The notes below the pieces were generated by a model. The model ran no database searches and was not told the DNA's origin. It saw only the letters and a program-made list of their open reading frames with translations. From the NCBI GenBank assembly GCA_029582155.1, contig CM055896.1, positions 11,120,987 through 11,184,986 on the forward strand: a DNA stretch of 64,000 nt, given 5' to 3'. This document shows positions 13,575 through 24,715 of the stretch, one piece after another; position 1 is the stretch's first letter, and every line of letters begins with the position of its first letter. The position numbers and the translations under genes were made by a program. Source of the DNA: Panopea generosa (taxonomy: Eukaryota; Mollusca; Bivalvia; Adapedonta; Hiatellidae).

Positions 13575-14678
13575 AAGCATTATGTCTAAAACTTGAACTA
13601 AATCTCTTAAATAAATCACTCCGCGACTGTTTCATTGTTCAAATAACTCTTTTTAAGTTATATTGCACAAAAAGGAGATATTTAGTTCTATAACACGGGA
13701 AACATAAAGCTTAGACCATAACTCGATTGTACAACATTTTATCGTTTTCTTTTATTGAAACATACATCAAATATTTGATTGAGTGACTACATATGGTATT
13801 TCATTTCGTATCAGACTGTGGTTACATGTACGAGTGTATACTATTATACATTTTACTATCGTTTGGCATGCGATAAGTTTCTCATACACATTGCTTTCTT
13901 AATAACGCCATTAACAACGATGAAGAATACATATCCTCTCAAATATAAGGTATATTTGTATAAGTTTTGCTGTTAACCATATATCAATATATCATATAAC
14001 TCGAACCCTGCATTATATAGAGGAAAATATACGTTAGGTTTTTTATAGCTTTTATATTTTTAGGCACACAATTTGGCAAGAAACTAGCTTGTTCTTTTGT
14101 AGCATAATACATATGTTGACCCTTTCTTCATTCAACATTTAAACAATTTTATTTTAATAATGTTATTTTTAAATTATTAACTTTGTGTTCACGAAAATGC
14201 AAATAATGCAATGAATATCAAGGTACGTTTATATTGTGTTTGTTTCTTAATGTCTGATTTCCGTTTAACGAGTTATATGAGACATAAATATAATCAAATC
14301 GTAAAACCTTAGTTATGTCATTTGAGTGCTGCGTTTCTTATTTTTTAAACATTCCTGAACCAACAAAATATATCATTCGTTTGTACAATGCGGATTTCGT
14401 AAATAGACATGCATTTCTACCGTCACGGACAACACTGTGTTAGATCTTGTAATTTATGCCGAGTTAGTAAATAATAGGAACCATATATGACTACGTTTTT
14501 TTCAACCCCTTTTGATACATGTTAACATAGGCCATGCAACCTGCAATGTATATATTTCAAATATCAATAAAACATGTTTAAAACAATAGTATCAACCATG
14601 TGATAATTCTAAATTGCTTTTTATCACATATTTAATCATTAGGATGTATATATATTGATAAAAAATAATAGTGTACCC
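13575..14678 (+). repeat. Old paralogue (unit II) of 3,118-4,980, unduplicated part
   Basis: This is the partner of the blocks described at 3,118-6,600. The rest of unit II continues into the recently duplicated block. Homology is seen in several separate blocks but not continuously, as expected for an old non-coding duplication with later insertions and deletions. Confidence 0.6.
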
Positions 14679-14825
14679 GTGCGTCAAACTGAAAATATGT
14701 TGATTTAAACACTTAAACGCTTAAAACGAAAAAATAAACATTCATTGTTACATATACAATGTTTTTAGGAATCAACAATTTGCTATGTCGTTTGTTAATT
14801 GTTAACAATGTAAGGTAAATTAAAA

Positions 14826-15335
14826 TGTACGAATCACACGTCTACCATACAAAACAAAATTTCTGCATAAACTACCTGTACGACAGATGTTCCTGAGGTT
14901 GAATTTTTATGGATCAATGAAGTCCACGTACCTTATATGAATAAAACCTTTATATAACAGATTAACGAAACAAACATTCTGAATACACTATTGAGGAAAA
15001 TGTTAGCGATTCGTAAATCAATAAAGACTATTCTCGCGAAAAGTAGATATATAATGTGTGGATGTTGTAATAAATAAAGTCGTTATTGAACGCATCGCAT
15101 CACACGTGACAAAGTATACCGTGCAAAAAAGAGTTTTACGTCGTAACTATCTAACGGACTCATGTCCCTAAGATTGTTTCAATATTGATCTATGAAGTCT
15201 ATACACCTTATATAAAAACTTGATATTTGTTAATAAATTAACGGAACAAACAGTTTATGTATATTTTTTAGGAAAATTTGAGTAATTCATAAAGCGAAAA
15301 AGATGTGCTGTTCTCGCGAAAAGTCAATATTTGAT
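14826..15335 (+). repeat. Diverged ~267-bp tandem pair
   Basis: 14,828-15,046 and 15,095-15,330 align through aatcacacgt or catcacacgtg, gattaacgaaacaaac or aattaacggaacaaac, and ttctcgcgaaaagt. Copy B of the recent duplication has only one unit here, consistent with unequal exchange between the two. Confidence 0.7.
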
Positions 15336-15419
15336 TTAGTTTAAACTTATTTCATTCACTTCGATTGTAAAACAAAGTATTACAACTTATACACACGACG
15401 CTTGAAGTCCACGGATTAA

Positions 15420-15846
15420 CCAGCACTAAGTGTGTGCGATAAAATGTGTCTTGCTCAAAGACACAAAACATAGCTTAGGGGAAGGATCGAAGTCTTCCTG
15501 ACTAGAACCAGTACTAAGTGTGTGCGATAAAATGTGTCTTGCTCAAAGACACCAAATATAGCTTAGGGGAGGGATCGAAGTCTTCCTGACTAGAACCAGT
15601 ACTAAGTGTGTGCGATAAAATGTGTCTTGCTCAAAGACACCAAATATAGCTTAGGGGAAGGATCGAAGTCTTCCTAGCTAGAACCAGTACTAAGTGTGTG
15701 CGATAAAATGTGTCTTGCTCAAAGACACAAAACATAGCTTAGGGGAAGGATCGAAGTCTTCGTGGCTAGAACCAGTACTAAGTGTGTGCGATAAAATGTG
15801 TCTTGCTCAAAGACACCAAACATAACTTAGGGGAAGGATCGCACTT
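15420..15846 (+). repeat. 88-bp minisatellite, five units, SINE-body derived
   Basis: The word actaag recurs at 15,424, 15,513, 15,601, 15,689 and 15,777, a period of 88-89 bp. Each unit contains gtgtcttgctcaaagacac, a perfect 7-bp stem with a 5-nt loop. The array abuts a tRNA-like SINE head on its right, so the unit is probably the SINE body amplified in place. Confidence 0.9.
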
Positions 15847-15895
15847 ACCACTTCCGATCCTGAGTTCGATTATGAACCACTAGACCACGCTCTAC
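15847..15895 (-). mobile_element. tRNA-like SINE head fragment next to the 88-bp array
   Basis: On the minus strand this reads gtagagcgtggtctagtggt, followed by an atcgaactc B-box-like word. This resembles the S1 SINE head (tggtctagtgg). The body that should follow is replaced by the 88-bp array. Confidence 0.5.
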
Positions 15896-18800
15896 AAATA
15901 TATATAAATAAAGTCGTTAGTACACATAAGACAAGAAGACAGTATTCCACGTATCAGAAGCTATTGTTTTTTTTATTTGAAAATATGCTAATACTTTTCA
16001 TAACATATCACCATTTACTTTACTTTATATACTCAATAAAAAGCATACACATCTTTTAAGTATGGATGCAGCCTGTTATTATTTCAAACTCTTCCTATTA
16101 CAATTTAGCTTTTTTCTCGTTGATATTATAAGTTCTGGATCCTTATTTATGTAAAATAGTCACTATTACAGCATATAATATGATCGACTACATTTTATTT
16201 TACATAATACGTTTGTTATTTTTGAAACAGTGTTTATACTATCAAAATTTATTGAAAAATTGGTCTAGACATACGTTATATTTTATATAATATGTTTAAC
16301 GTGAATTGTATCAATCCTTCTCAGTAATCCACTATAAACTGTAAATTTAACGTCAAAAACTGACATCCATGTAATTTCGGGAAATCTAAATATGATGTTC
16401 CGACAAACAGTCATTTTATTTACCATAATTTGCTTTGGTGTACATATTTTATCTTTATTGACCGAGACACACATATTTGGTTTTTTATTTAGTACAGTAT
16501 CATATCATAATGTCTGGAATACTTCTGTCAAAATAATGTAATTGTTTTATTGTATAAATGTCTGTGCATAGCAATTATTATAAAGAGAGATAATAAATCT
16601 TTTTTCGCTATTATTATACAATGTAATAACAATTATAGGTTTTAAAAAATTTGTCATAAAATGATGATATTATGATCAATGATTAAATAATGATGAGTTA
16701 AAACATTATTTGTAAGTAGGTTACCTGTATATAACGTCGGAATGTTTAGATATAGACAAGAACGGTGTTCGGCTTCGTGTTATAGCAATACCACATTTTT
16801 TCTTTCAATTCAAGTTGTAAGAAGTCTGCTTGAGATTTTCAGCGTTAAAGTGTACTTGAAACCTCGGAGAAACTTAATTGCGTTTGAGGGACAGTACATT
16901 GCGACAAAGATTATTTCTGATTATAGGCTTTGGGAAGGCTTGGTGTTTGAAACTTGTAGGAATATTATTTGTGCAAGATCTGGGGGTTGTTTCATGCGCA
17001 TAAGTTTGGTTGGATGTTTTTAGTTTGAAACCGTTCTCAAAACATATCAGTTTAGTGTTTGTGCTGCAACTGCGCTTTAACTTAATCCGGAGATTGAGGT
17101 TCGTAACAGTCTTCAACATATAACTGTATATTTTTTGGCTGGAACTGAGCATTGTTTCAAGCACATAGTTTTGGTTTGAGTTTAAAAATTCTCAAACACA
17201 TGATGTTCAGACACGTTGTCTGAACAGCTGGCCTCATCATATAAAATAGTGTTGAACAACAGTTCGTCCAACACTTCAGGGTTTGCAACAGATGATTGGT
17301 TTGATTATTAGTATGGTGTTTAAATATTAGAATCATTTTATTATTTTGTTTGAAATTTACTAATCATTAGGCAAGAAGCCTGAGGAAAATTTATGTATTA
17401 TATAGTTTGAGCAAAATTGTTTAACATAGTTTCAAGCTAGGCTGTTTCACATCTTCATCCAGTGAATATCCCGTTTTAAGATACTTACACCAACATTTTG
17501 ACAATTTCGGAGATTTCTCAGGAGGTTTAAAAGCTGGAATTTAAAAGCTTGTTTTATATTTTGGAACAATTTTGTTATGTTTTAAAAGTCTCCAAACTCC
17601 ATTGATTTGATTCTACTGAATACATATTTACAATGAAACTAGGGGGTGTTTTTGTTTGTGCAATATGCATAAACAATATCAAAATCAACTCATTTCAATC
17701 TGTCACTGTCTGCTGAATAAATGCAGAATATAATATTTTATTCTATAACCCTTGTTTAGTGACAGTCAGATAATGGATTGGTTGTTTGCATGCATACTAT
17801 ACGACCAGATCATCTTCAATGTATCGTATTATAGGCCATTTAAATTAATTGCTAGATTATCATTCAATTTTTTCTTAAAAAAGGGGAGGGGGATTTTATT
17901 TTGTTTTTTAAATAATTGATGTTATGAAAATTAAGGGCGGGCAGGGATGATAATCTAGGATTTAATTTATTATGATCATAAAGTACACTTTTTCGTCACT
18001 TTGGTTGATTAAAGATGTATTTCTATAGATACTGAAATGAATAGATAATGTATACTATCAATATGATAATTCTATACATATTCAATAGTTTCAGAGGACA
18101 CAACCATCACGGTAGGACAAACATATTCAATATCGAGACTAACTAAGTCATTGAAACACAAAAATAAAAATGATAGTATGTGTCAAATTAGAAAAAAATC
18201 TGAAGCTTAACCTGGGTTAACGTGTACATCCGACCTCGTTCTTTCCCTCGCCGAAAACAAATCATATTTTGCCAATAGACACTGGTGCGTGAGTAAAAGT
18301 GCATATGTACTTGTAAAATGTACACTAAAATCACCTGTCAGATTGAATATGGTACGTACCATTTTACATTTTTCATATTTTACTGGAAAAATTTAGATGT
18401 ATCATCTGAAACGTTCCACGAACCTTCGAAAATTGATGGTTATTAATATCCAGAAAAAAGAAATGCCTCCAAAGTTAATCAGAATACCATGCGTCTGTAT
18501 GCTATGTACAATATGTCACACGAAACTACTACTAAGTTTAATACATTAGATGCTGAGGTTTTAGCCATTTGTACGTTTGCATTTTAATGAATTGCATTAT
18601 ACTGTACATTACGTGATAACAACGATTTGACAATTTAATAACCAAAAAGATATATAGTCAACAGGAGACACAGCGTTCAAAAGCAGCATGGACACATTTT
18701 TCATAACTGATTATTGAAATAAGTGCAATACATACTTAAATAAGGGGTAGAAACAGGGGTCCCCAACTTGTATCGGTCAGTAACAAAATATGGCACTAGG

Positions 18801-18903
18801 GAGCCTGAACTTGTTAACGTTGTACCCAACCTCGTTCTTTCCTCTGTCGTCATTTCGTAAGAGGAGAAACGTTCCCCAACATCCTAAAACACTATCATGC
18901 GTA
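15896..18903. other. Non-coding part of copy A
   Basis: The stretch 16,742-17,164 holds open frames on both strands (93 and 96 codons). They resemble no family I know and differ in copy B, where the minus frame is 133 codons. Near 18,195-18,260 and 18,795-18,870 there are two diverged copies of an acctcgttctttcc motif that recurs at 46,588. No gene is supported. Confidence 0.45.
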
Positions 18904-19280
18904 CAGTGAAACCTGTCTTAAGCAGCCAGTTAAGAGAACGATCATTGATTGATTGATTTAATATCTATCGTCATTTTAATGTCATCGAGGGCTAACAGAC
19001 GATCAGTTAACCTAAACACACACCTTTTCCTGGGATTTACCAGTACTCGAGCACACCCCATCTCCGCAAGTAACTGATAACTTCTGCCACTTGAATCAGC
19101 GGTGAGAGACGAATTATAATGAGACACACTATCGTATATCAATCATCACTGAGACTGTTGCCGGACGGGGAGTATCAAAGATGTTGCTTGATACAGCTTA
19201 TTTTGCTCTGGAAAAAAGGGAAATGTGATTGCTTAAGACATGTGGCTGCTTAATAGAGGTGCCCGCTTACAAACGCAATG
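18904..19280. mobile_element. MITE-like element interrupted by another repeat
   Basis: The left end cagtgaaacctgtcttaag and the inner right words ggctgcttaatagaggt match the MITE at 5,512-5,693, as does the middle (gttgcttgatacag against gttgcttaatacag). About 200 bp of unrelated sequence (18,945-19,146), starting in attgattgattga and ending in tatcaatcatc, separates the left end from the middle. This looks like a nested insertion. The same arrangement is in copy B (27,745-28,115), so it predates the duplication. Confidence 0.6.
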
Positions 19281-19954
19281 CAAGCTTGCATACACAACGT
19301 TGTGTTCAATCATTTTCTCAAAGTAATGTTTGGCAATATGCAAATGTATATTGTAATGCTTATTTCTTCTAACATAGTTTCTTATATGATACCTAAATCA
19401 TCTGAACCAAAGAAGAAATGAGACAGACAGACAAACAAAAAGACAGATTACCATTGCTAGACCTTTCACATCTTGTACAATTAGACATTCTGTCATCAGA
19501 AATGTCGTAAAATACAAAAGAAGAAATTGTGTCAGGTTACAAAAATCACATTAATATTGTTGAAGAAAACACATTACTTCATATTAGGTTCTGACAATCT
19601 GTCAGCTTGCATTACTATGGTAATACCAATGAGCCAGTTAACATCAGTAATGGGCCATCATATGGCTTTCATCCCCTGTTCTTTGACATATGCTTGTATA
19701 TTCAAGAGCCTATCATTATGCTAAATATTCAGTCGTAGGTAGTCGTAACATAAATATGTATGAGTATTAAAATGTTTTACTTTTGCACCCATGTGTAAAC
19801 AGACCGAAATATAAATATACAGTTATTCCGAGGCTCTGGTTTATTAACATACCACTATAACTCAAGGGTTATTCGTTCATGAATGAAAACAAAATAATGT
19901 TCAAATAGAAGTAACATTCGAAGCACACAACAACCGCAACGTCATGGAAATATC
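19281..19954. other. Non-coding part of copy A
   Basis: A 65-codon frame at 19,527-19,724 is conserved in copy B only because the DNA is nearly identical. No family was recognised. Confidence 0.35.
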
Positions 19955-19955
19955 G

Positions 19956-20028
<73 letters not shown>

Positions 20029-20221
20029 ATGCTGTTAAGCGTATGATACCCCACCTAGTCACGTTTTATCGACACCGAGACGACCGGCCCTAGAACTATC
20101 CTCTAAATGCTGAGCGCTAAGCGACGAAGCTTCTAGTACCATTTTTCAAGTCAAGGATCGAATCCATGACGACCTTCCACATGCGTGGCGGATACTCTAC
20201 CACTAGACCACGCTGTGGTGT
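19955..20221 (-). mobile_element. tRNA-derived SINE (S1) with a (CAA)n tail
   Basis: On the minus strand the element starts at 20,221 with ccacagcgtggtctagtgg. It shows A-box TGGTCTAGTGG, B-box GGATTCGATCC, a body of about 120 bp, then gcatacaacaacaa running into about 24 CAA units (19,955-20,027). SINE 3' ends commonly carry short simple-repeat tails, and this one has expanded. The glutamine run predicted on the minus strand is this tail, not a polyQ protein. Copy B has fewer units. Confidence 0.85.
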
Positions 20222-20404
20222 TACAGTAAATAGTTATGCTTTCCATACAAAAGTAGTGAACCCGCTTTGGAACGTTCGGTAGCAAAACCGCCATTGTTGG
20301 GTATATTATATAAAAACGAAAATTGAAATCCAGCTGTCTGAAGATGAAGCATTTAACGTATATAGTCATTTCACATATTTATTAATATGACAGTATTTTA
20401 TATT

Positions 20405-20592
20405 TTCAGAAATACATCATCAAAAACATTTCTCATAAAAAAATAACAATAATGCAATTCATGAAGTTGCGTGCCGACATTTAAACCCAATACAAATACA
20501 CTAGCTCTGATTGCGATTTGAAACCGTCACGCACTTTAAAATCAAGTTAAATTATACGCCAACAAAACTGCGGCAAAGAATATTTATTAATT
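20405..20592. repeat. Dispersed element H, copy 2
   Basis: This is the partner of 160-390 (shared gtcacgcacttt, acatcatcaaaaac). It is followed directly by the Tc1 relic. Confidence 0.5.
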
Positions 20593-20599
20593 CACTGAG

Positions 20600-20819
20600 A
20601 GACTTAAACAACGCAACTTCAATTGGGCATGTCAGGTATGAGTTTGGCAGACACATTAACGCTCGTTGGCCACCACCGAGAAATGTTAATGAGCCTTCCG
20701 ACGCCTTGGGTAAGGAGTGGAACAACATTTCTCAACATTGTATTGTAAATATTGTGCTTTCAACGAGGCTGGTATGTGGTGCCTGCATTGCAGTAAATGG
20801 TAGTTACAACTGCTACTAA
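20600..20819 (+). pseudogene. Tc1/mariner-type transposase C-terminal relic
   Basis: The last ~65 residues of the 102-codon frame starting at 20,511 read as a decayed Tc1-like transposase end. They run VRYEFGRHINARWPPPRNVN, then EWNNISQHCI, then a region ending in a tyrosine. Known Tc1 family C-termini have a similar order: WD.LgRrv..R.ppP, then eEWn.IPq, then Lv.SM..Rc.avi.a.GG.t.Y. Here the first W of the WD is R, SM is ST and the GG pair is lost. No DDE catalytic core, inverted terminal repeats or upstream coding region was seen, so only the 3' coding end survives. The residues before ~position 35 belong to element H. Duplicated at 29,435-29,654. Confidence 0.7.
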
Positions 20820-22740
20820 TTTCAAAGTTGGTTATTTAGGCTATCACTCTTTAAAGCGTTAATTCTCAGGAAATTGATCATATTTTCCAATTAAATCCAC
20901 AGAGTTTGTGTGGCTTATATATATGTTTATTGTTGCCAAATTTGATTAAAACTGATACATACAAAACTTGTTTATTTTTACGAAATCTGACTTTTGCATT
21001 TTTAAATTCCCTCATTGTAAAATAATAATACTGGTGGTACTTTATTTTCAATTGTCTCTGATACGTTAATGATGCAAGTTGACTATGGTTCAACCGAAGG
21101 TATTGTTGTTTCGTGTAATGCTACAATTTTAATTCGATAATCGAAAAAGGCATTTCTGGTCATTAGTTCAGTAAAGTTAAAATGGTAAGGTTGGACAGTG
21201 TGTACATGTACTAATCAACATAGCATACACCTTTAGAAACACTCTGATTTCCGGTTAGAGTTCGTTCAACTGAGGAACATTAACGTTTATAAATACTGTT
21301 TTCTGTTCAATCCATACTGAAAGCAGTACAATGACTTACATATCAACGCTTAAATCGAGAGTAATTAACTACTATAGATTATTTAAAAATCTTATGCAAA
21401 ACAACTGGAAGGTGTAACCTGGAGTAGACTGCGTTCAGTTCGAAATTTGTTCCAACATTTTGATTTGTCAGTAAAAGACTAAATCTGGTTATTGAATGAG
21501 GAAACCACTTCTGAATATATTAATTCATGTATTTGCGTTATTGTTATGATAAAGTGATTATAACAGGAACTTCGTTTAATCAGCTTCCTTTTTCAAGCGT
21601 TCCAGGTTTCGAGAGGCGAACAGCACATTCAATTGCAGAAAAAATTAATAACCCAATGTGTTTCTATGTATTGCAAACATTACCCACCACCCACATCCTG
21701 CTTTTTAATTGGTATATGTATGTCTTTTTGAAACAGAGTTTTTGGTTGTTCTTTATATATTTTTCAGGATCTCTTCTGGAAGTCGTTTTCTAGCATGCAA
21801 GACTGACCTGTTTCAATCGTGGCCAGAAGAGGACGTAATATTCATACGTTTCCAATAAAGTCTACGGGCAGTATTTCGCGGTCACGGCACCATTTAATGA
21901 TCATTTTTTGTGGACATTTCGAAGGAAAGTGATTTAAATCTTTGTGAACATCTGTACCAAGCGTTAACAGGGTCAATTTTTCAGTGATAATTATAAACTG
22001 GTCTGTGATATGAACATACTATTTCTTAATGACTTTCATGACTGCACAGTTTGCATTCATATATTATGGAAGCCATGGCCACTTAAATGCCAATACTATA
22101 AACCAGTTCACTTGTTTGAGTTTTGTCTTTATCCATCTTCAATAACACACACAAACACAGAAAGCAGAACTTTCTCTTTATTTTTATTTCTTATATTATT
22201 ACAGCTGTCATTTTAACGTTAATAAATTCTATTAACGCATATGCACGCTTATAAAAATAGTACAAACAAACCCCCATATTAGTATAACTGTTCCTATTTA
22301 AAACCCAACCATCATTTTAATCAAACCCTGCATCTTAACATACTCGCGTCCCGAAGTATTCTGCTCTGAAAAACTCATAACTTGCCCTCTTAAAGGACTG
22401 GCTAATTTCATAAACGGTCACATCTGGCCAATTAAATCTACATAAGTCAGGTTCGCATCTCTCTTAGTTAATGCTACTGTCTTTCATTTCATATGAATGT
22501 AGGGCTTTTTACATTTTTGTTGACAGGGTGTCATTTATCAGAAGATCAAACTAATTTAGACCTCCAAGGTTAATGATTAAATGCATTTCGCATTTCCTAT
22601 AGAATATCCCACACAAGTATTATATTGGGTTTAAATTTTACATTATCAAACTAAAAAATATATTATTTCTGAATGACTGACTATAATACAATTTCTTATA
22701 CGTGTCCGCTAAACGCTAAAAATGAACAGGTATCCATCGA
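20820..22740. other. Non-coding part of copy A, including a 676-bp segment absent from copy B
   Basis: 21,937-22,612 is missing from copy B, where the flanks join as gatttaacaagtattat. A 68-codon frame at 22,010-22,216 lies wholly in this segment. It has no family resemblance and is not conserved. No terminal repeats bound the segment, so a deletion in copy B is more likely than an insertion here. Confidence 0.6.
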
Positions 22741-23105
22741 CTACATCTGCGTATAATTATGTCTCACTTAACAGTTACGCCCTTTTTTTTCCCCACGGTA
22801 ACATGATTCTTACGCTTGAAAAAATGCGTTTGGTTTTGAAATATTTTCAAAAAGGTTCATAGTGATTGTGATTTTTGCTGCAGATTAGAAGAGCAAACGT
22901 TTGAATAACATATACTGCAATAAGACATTACTGGTGTTAAAAAAGTGACTTTCATAGAATTTCAACAAATGCATGTATTTATTTTTTATAAAAATCTCAG
23001 GGTGTCACTGCACACTCTTTAAAAAAACAAGCTGGCCAACCTACCAGTTATTGTGCATTTTTATGTGGGTACACATTCTGCTATGAAAACAAATACTTTA
23101 AAAAA
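22741..23105 (+). repeat. Dispersed element G, copy 1
   Basis: It matches the reverse complement of 49,490-49,860 along about 350 bp. Shared words are cccacggtaacatgattctta, gaaatattttcaaaa, gcaataagacat, agggtgtcactgc and ccagttattgtgcattt, kept here in short form. Also present in copy B at 30,888-31,245. Confidence 0.75.
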
Positions 23106-23373
23106 ATCTACGTGGAATTCTTTTTTTTTACCATGGACATCCTAGACCTTATTTTATATAAAACAAAGAATATAATTCAACAGTGTAGTGAGACCTTATA
23201 GCGTCACCTTCCTTTTACGCGAATGTTCACGTGGTTTAAACTATACATATGTTATTGCTGTCGTGTTCTTAAGTCTGATAGATTCGTTTGTTTACAGTAT
23301 TGCATCTCATGGTGCGACGACTAGGGAAGTGTAGTCTATTCCAGAACCCTATATCTAAAAAACAACAAACGGA

Positions 23374-23536
23374 ATTCCATGCCTGTCCCACGATACATAG
23401 CTAGTGAACGCTTAATAAACTGTGACATCATAAAAATCTTTCCCTGAAGCAACTGACCAATAAACGTTCTCGAACAAACTGTTATGTAAAGGACCCAATC
23501 AGGAGAGCTGGTTCCGTTCTACAGACTGAGGGAAGG
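23374..23536 (+). repeat. Dispersed element D, copy 1 (CCAAT-containing)
   Basis: It matches 45,008-45,178 through cctgtcccac, atgcatagc or atacatagc, aacgctta, aactgaccaat and ttctacagact. It holds tgacatcat (CRE/AP-1-like) and gaccaat (CCAAT-like) words. It is either a small repeat or a duplicated promoter-like block; no transcript is visible in the sequence. Confidence 0.65.
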
Positions 23537-24290
23537 ACGCGGTTTAGCAAGTCAGTTAAGGTTTAAACTCTCAAGAGGCGTATTTTGTTTCTGACTGTTT
23601 AAAAGCGGTGACGTTTATTATCACTTTATTATTATTTTTATTGTTCTTGTAACTAGTATGTATATTGGTTGTTCATATGCTGGTTTGGTGGTTGTACTTT
23701 TTAACGCTACTTCTACAGTTTGTTATCTCTGTTAATTATTACGAAATATACATGTCATTTGACATTTAATATTATTCAGCTGTAGCTTATAAATTTCTTT
23801 AGCTTATAGAAAAAGTGTGTCAAACTGAAAATATGTTGATTTAAACACTTAAACGCTTAAAATAAAAAAATAAACATTCATTGTTTCATATACAATGTTT
23901 TTAGGAATCAATAATTTGCTATAGCGTTTGTTAATTGTTAACAATGTAATTGTTATTGAACAGATCGCATCACACGTGACAAATTATACCGTGCAAAAAA
24001 GAGTTTTACGTCGTAACTATCTAACGGACTGATGTCCCTAAGATTGTTTCAATATTGATCTATGAAGTCTATACACCTTATATAAAAACTTGATATTTGT
24101 TAATAAATTAACGGAACAAACAGTTTATATATATTTTTTAGGAAAATTTGAGTAATTCATAAAGCGAAAAAGATGTGCTGTTCTCGCGAAAAGTCAATAT
24201 TTAATTTAGTTTAAACTTATTTCATTCACTTCGATTGTAAAACAATGTATTACAACTGATACACATGACGCTTGAAGTCCACGAATAAAC

Positions 24291-24715
24291 CAGCACTAAG
24301 TGTGTGCGATAAAATGTGTCTTGCTCAAAGACACAAAACATAGGTTAGGGGAAGGATCGAAGTCTTCCTGACTAGAACCAGTACTAAGTGTGTGCGATAA
24401 AATGTGTCTTGCTCAAAGACACCAAACATAGCTTAGGGGAAGGTTCGAAGTCTTCGTGGCTAGAACCAGTACTAAGTGTGTGCGATAAAATGTGTCTTGC
24501 TCAAAGACACAAAACATAGCTTACGGGAATGATCGAAGTCTTCGTGGCTAGAACCAGTACTAAGTGTGTGCGATAAAATGTGTCTTGCTCAAAGACACCA
24601 AACATAGCTTAGGGGAAGGATCGAAGTCTTCCTGGCTAGAACCAGTACTAAGTATGTGCGATAAAATGTGTCTTGCTCAAAGACACCAAACATAGCTTAG
24701 GGGAAGGATCGCACT
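24291..24715 (+). repeat. 88-bp minisatellite, five units (copy B)
   Basis: The word actaag recurs at 24,295, 24,383, 24,471, 24,559 and 24,647, exactly 88 bp apart. The unit number equals copy A, but substitutions are distributed differently among units. The tRNA-like SINE head follows at 24,716-24,765. Confidence 0.9.

Larger units (their letters stand above)
14679..23814 (+). repeat. Recent segmental duplication, copy A (~9.1 kb)
   Basis: The whole interval recurs head to tail at 23,815-31,959, about 98% identical by eye. The offset is 9,136 at the left end, 8,869 from 16.2 kb and 8,824-8,841 further right, each step being an indel. Large indels are about 265 bp (near 14,815-15,080) and about 676 bp (21,937-22,612), both present here and absent in copy B. 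Small ones include 9 bp near 20,238 and the GTT count. The right end shares aaagtg with the sequence at the end of copy B. Confidence 0.95.

Noticed and set aside
15420-15846. CRISPR-like array
   Set aside because: Whole units repeat without unique spacers; this is an 88-bp minisatellite in an animal genome.
16742-17164. Overlapping frames of 93 and 96 codons conserved at 25,611-26,144
   Set aside because: Conservation is explained by the recent duplication; the frames change length between copies and match no family.
19869-20054. Polyglutamine protein on the minus strand
   Set aside because: The glutamines come from the (CAA)n tail of a SINE; the flanking residues are SINE or random sequence.
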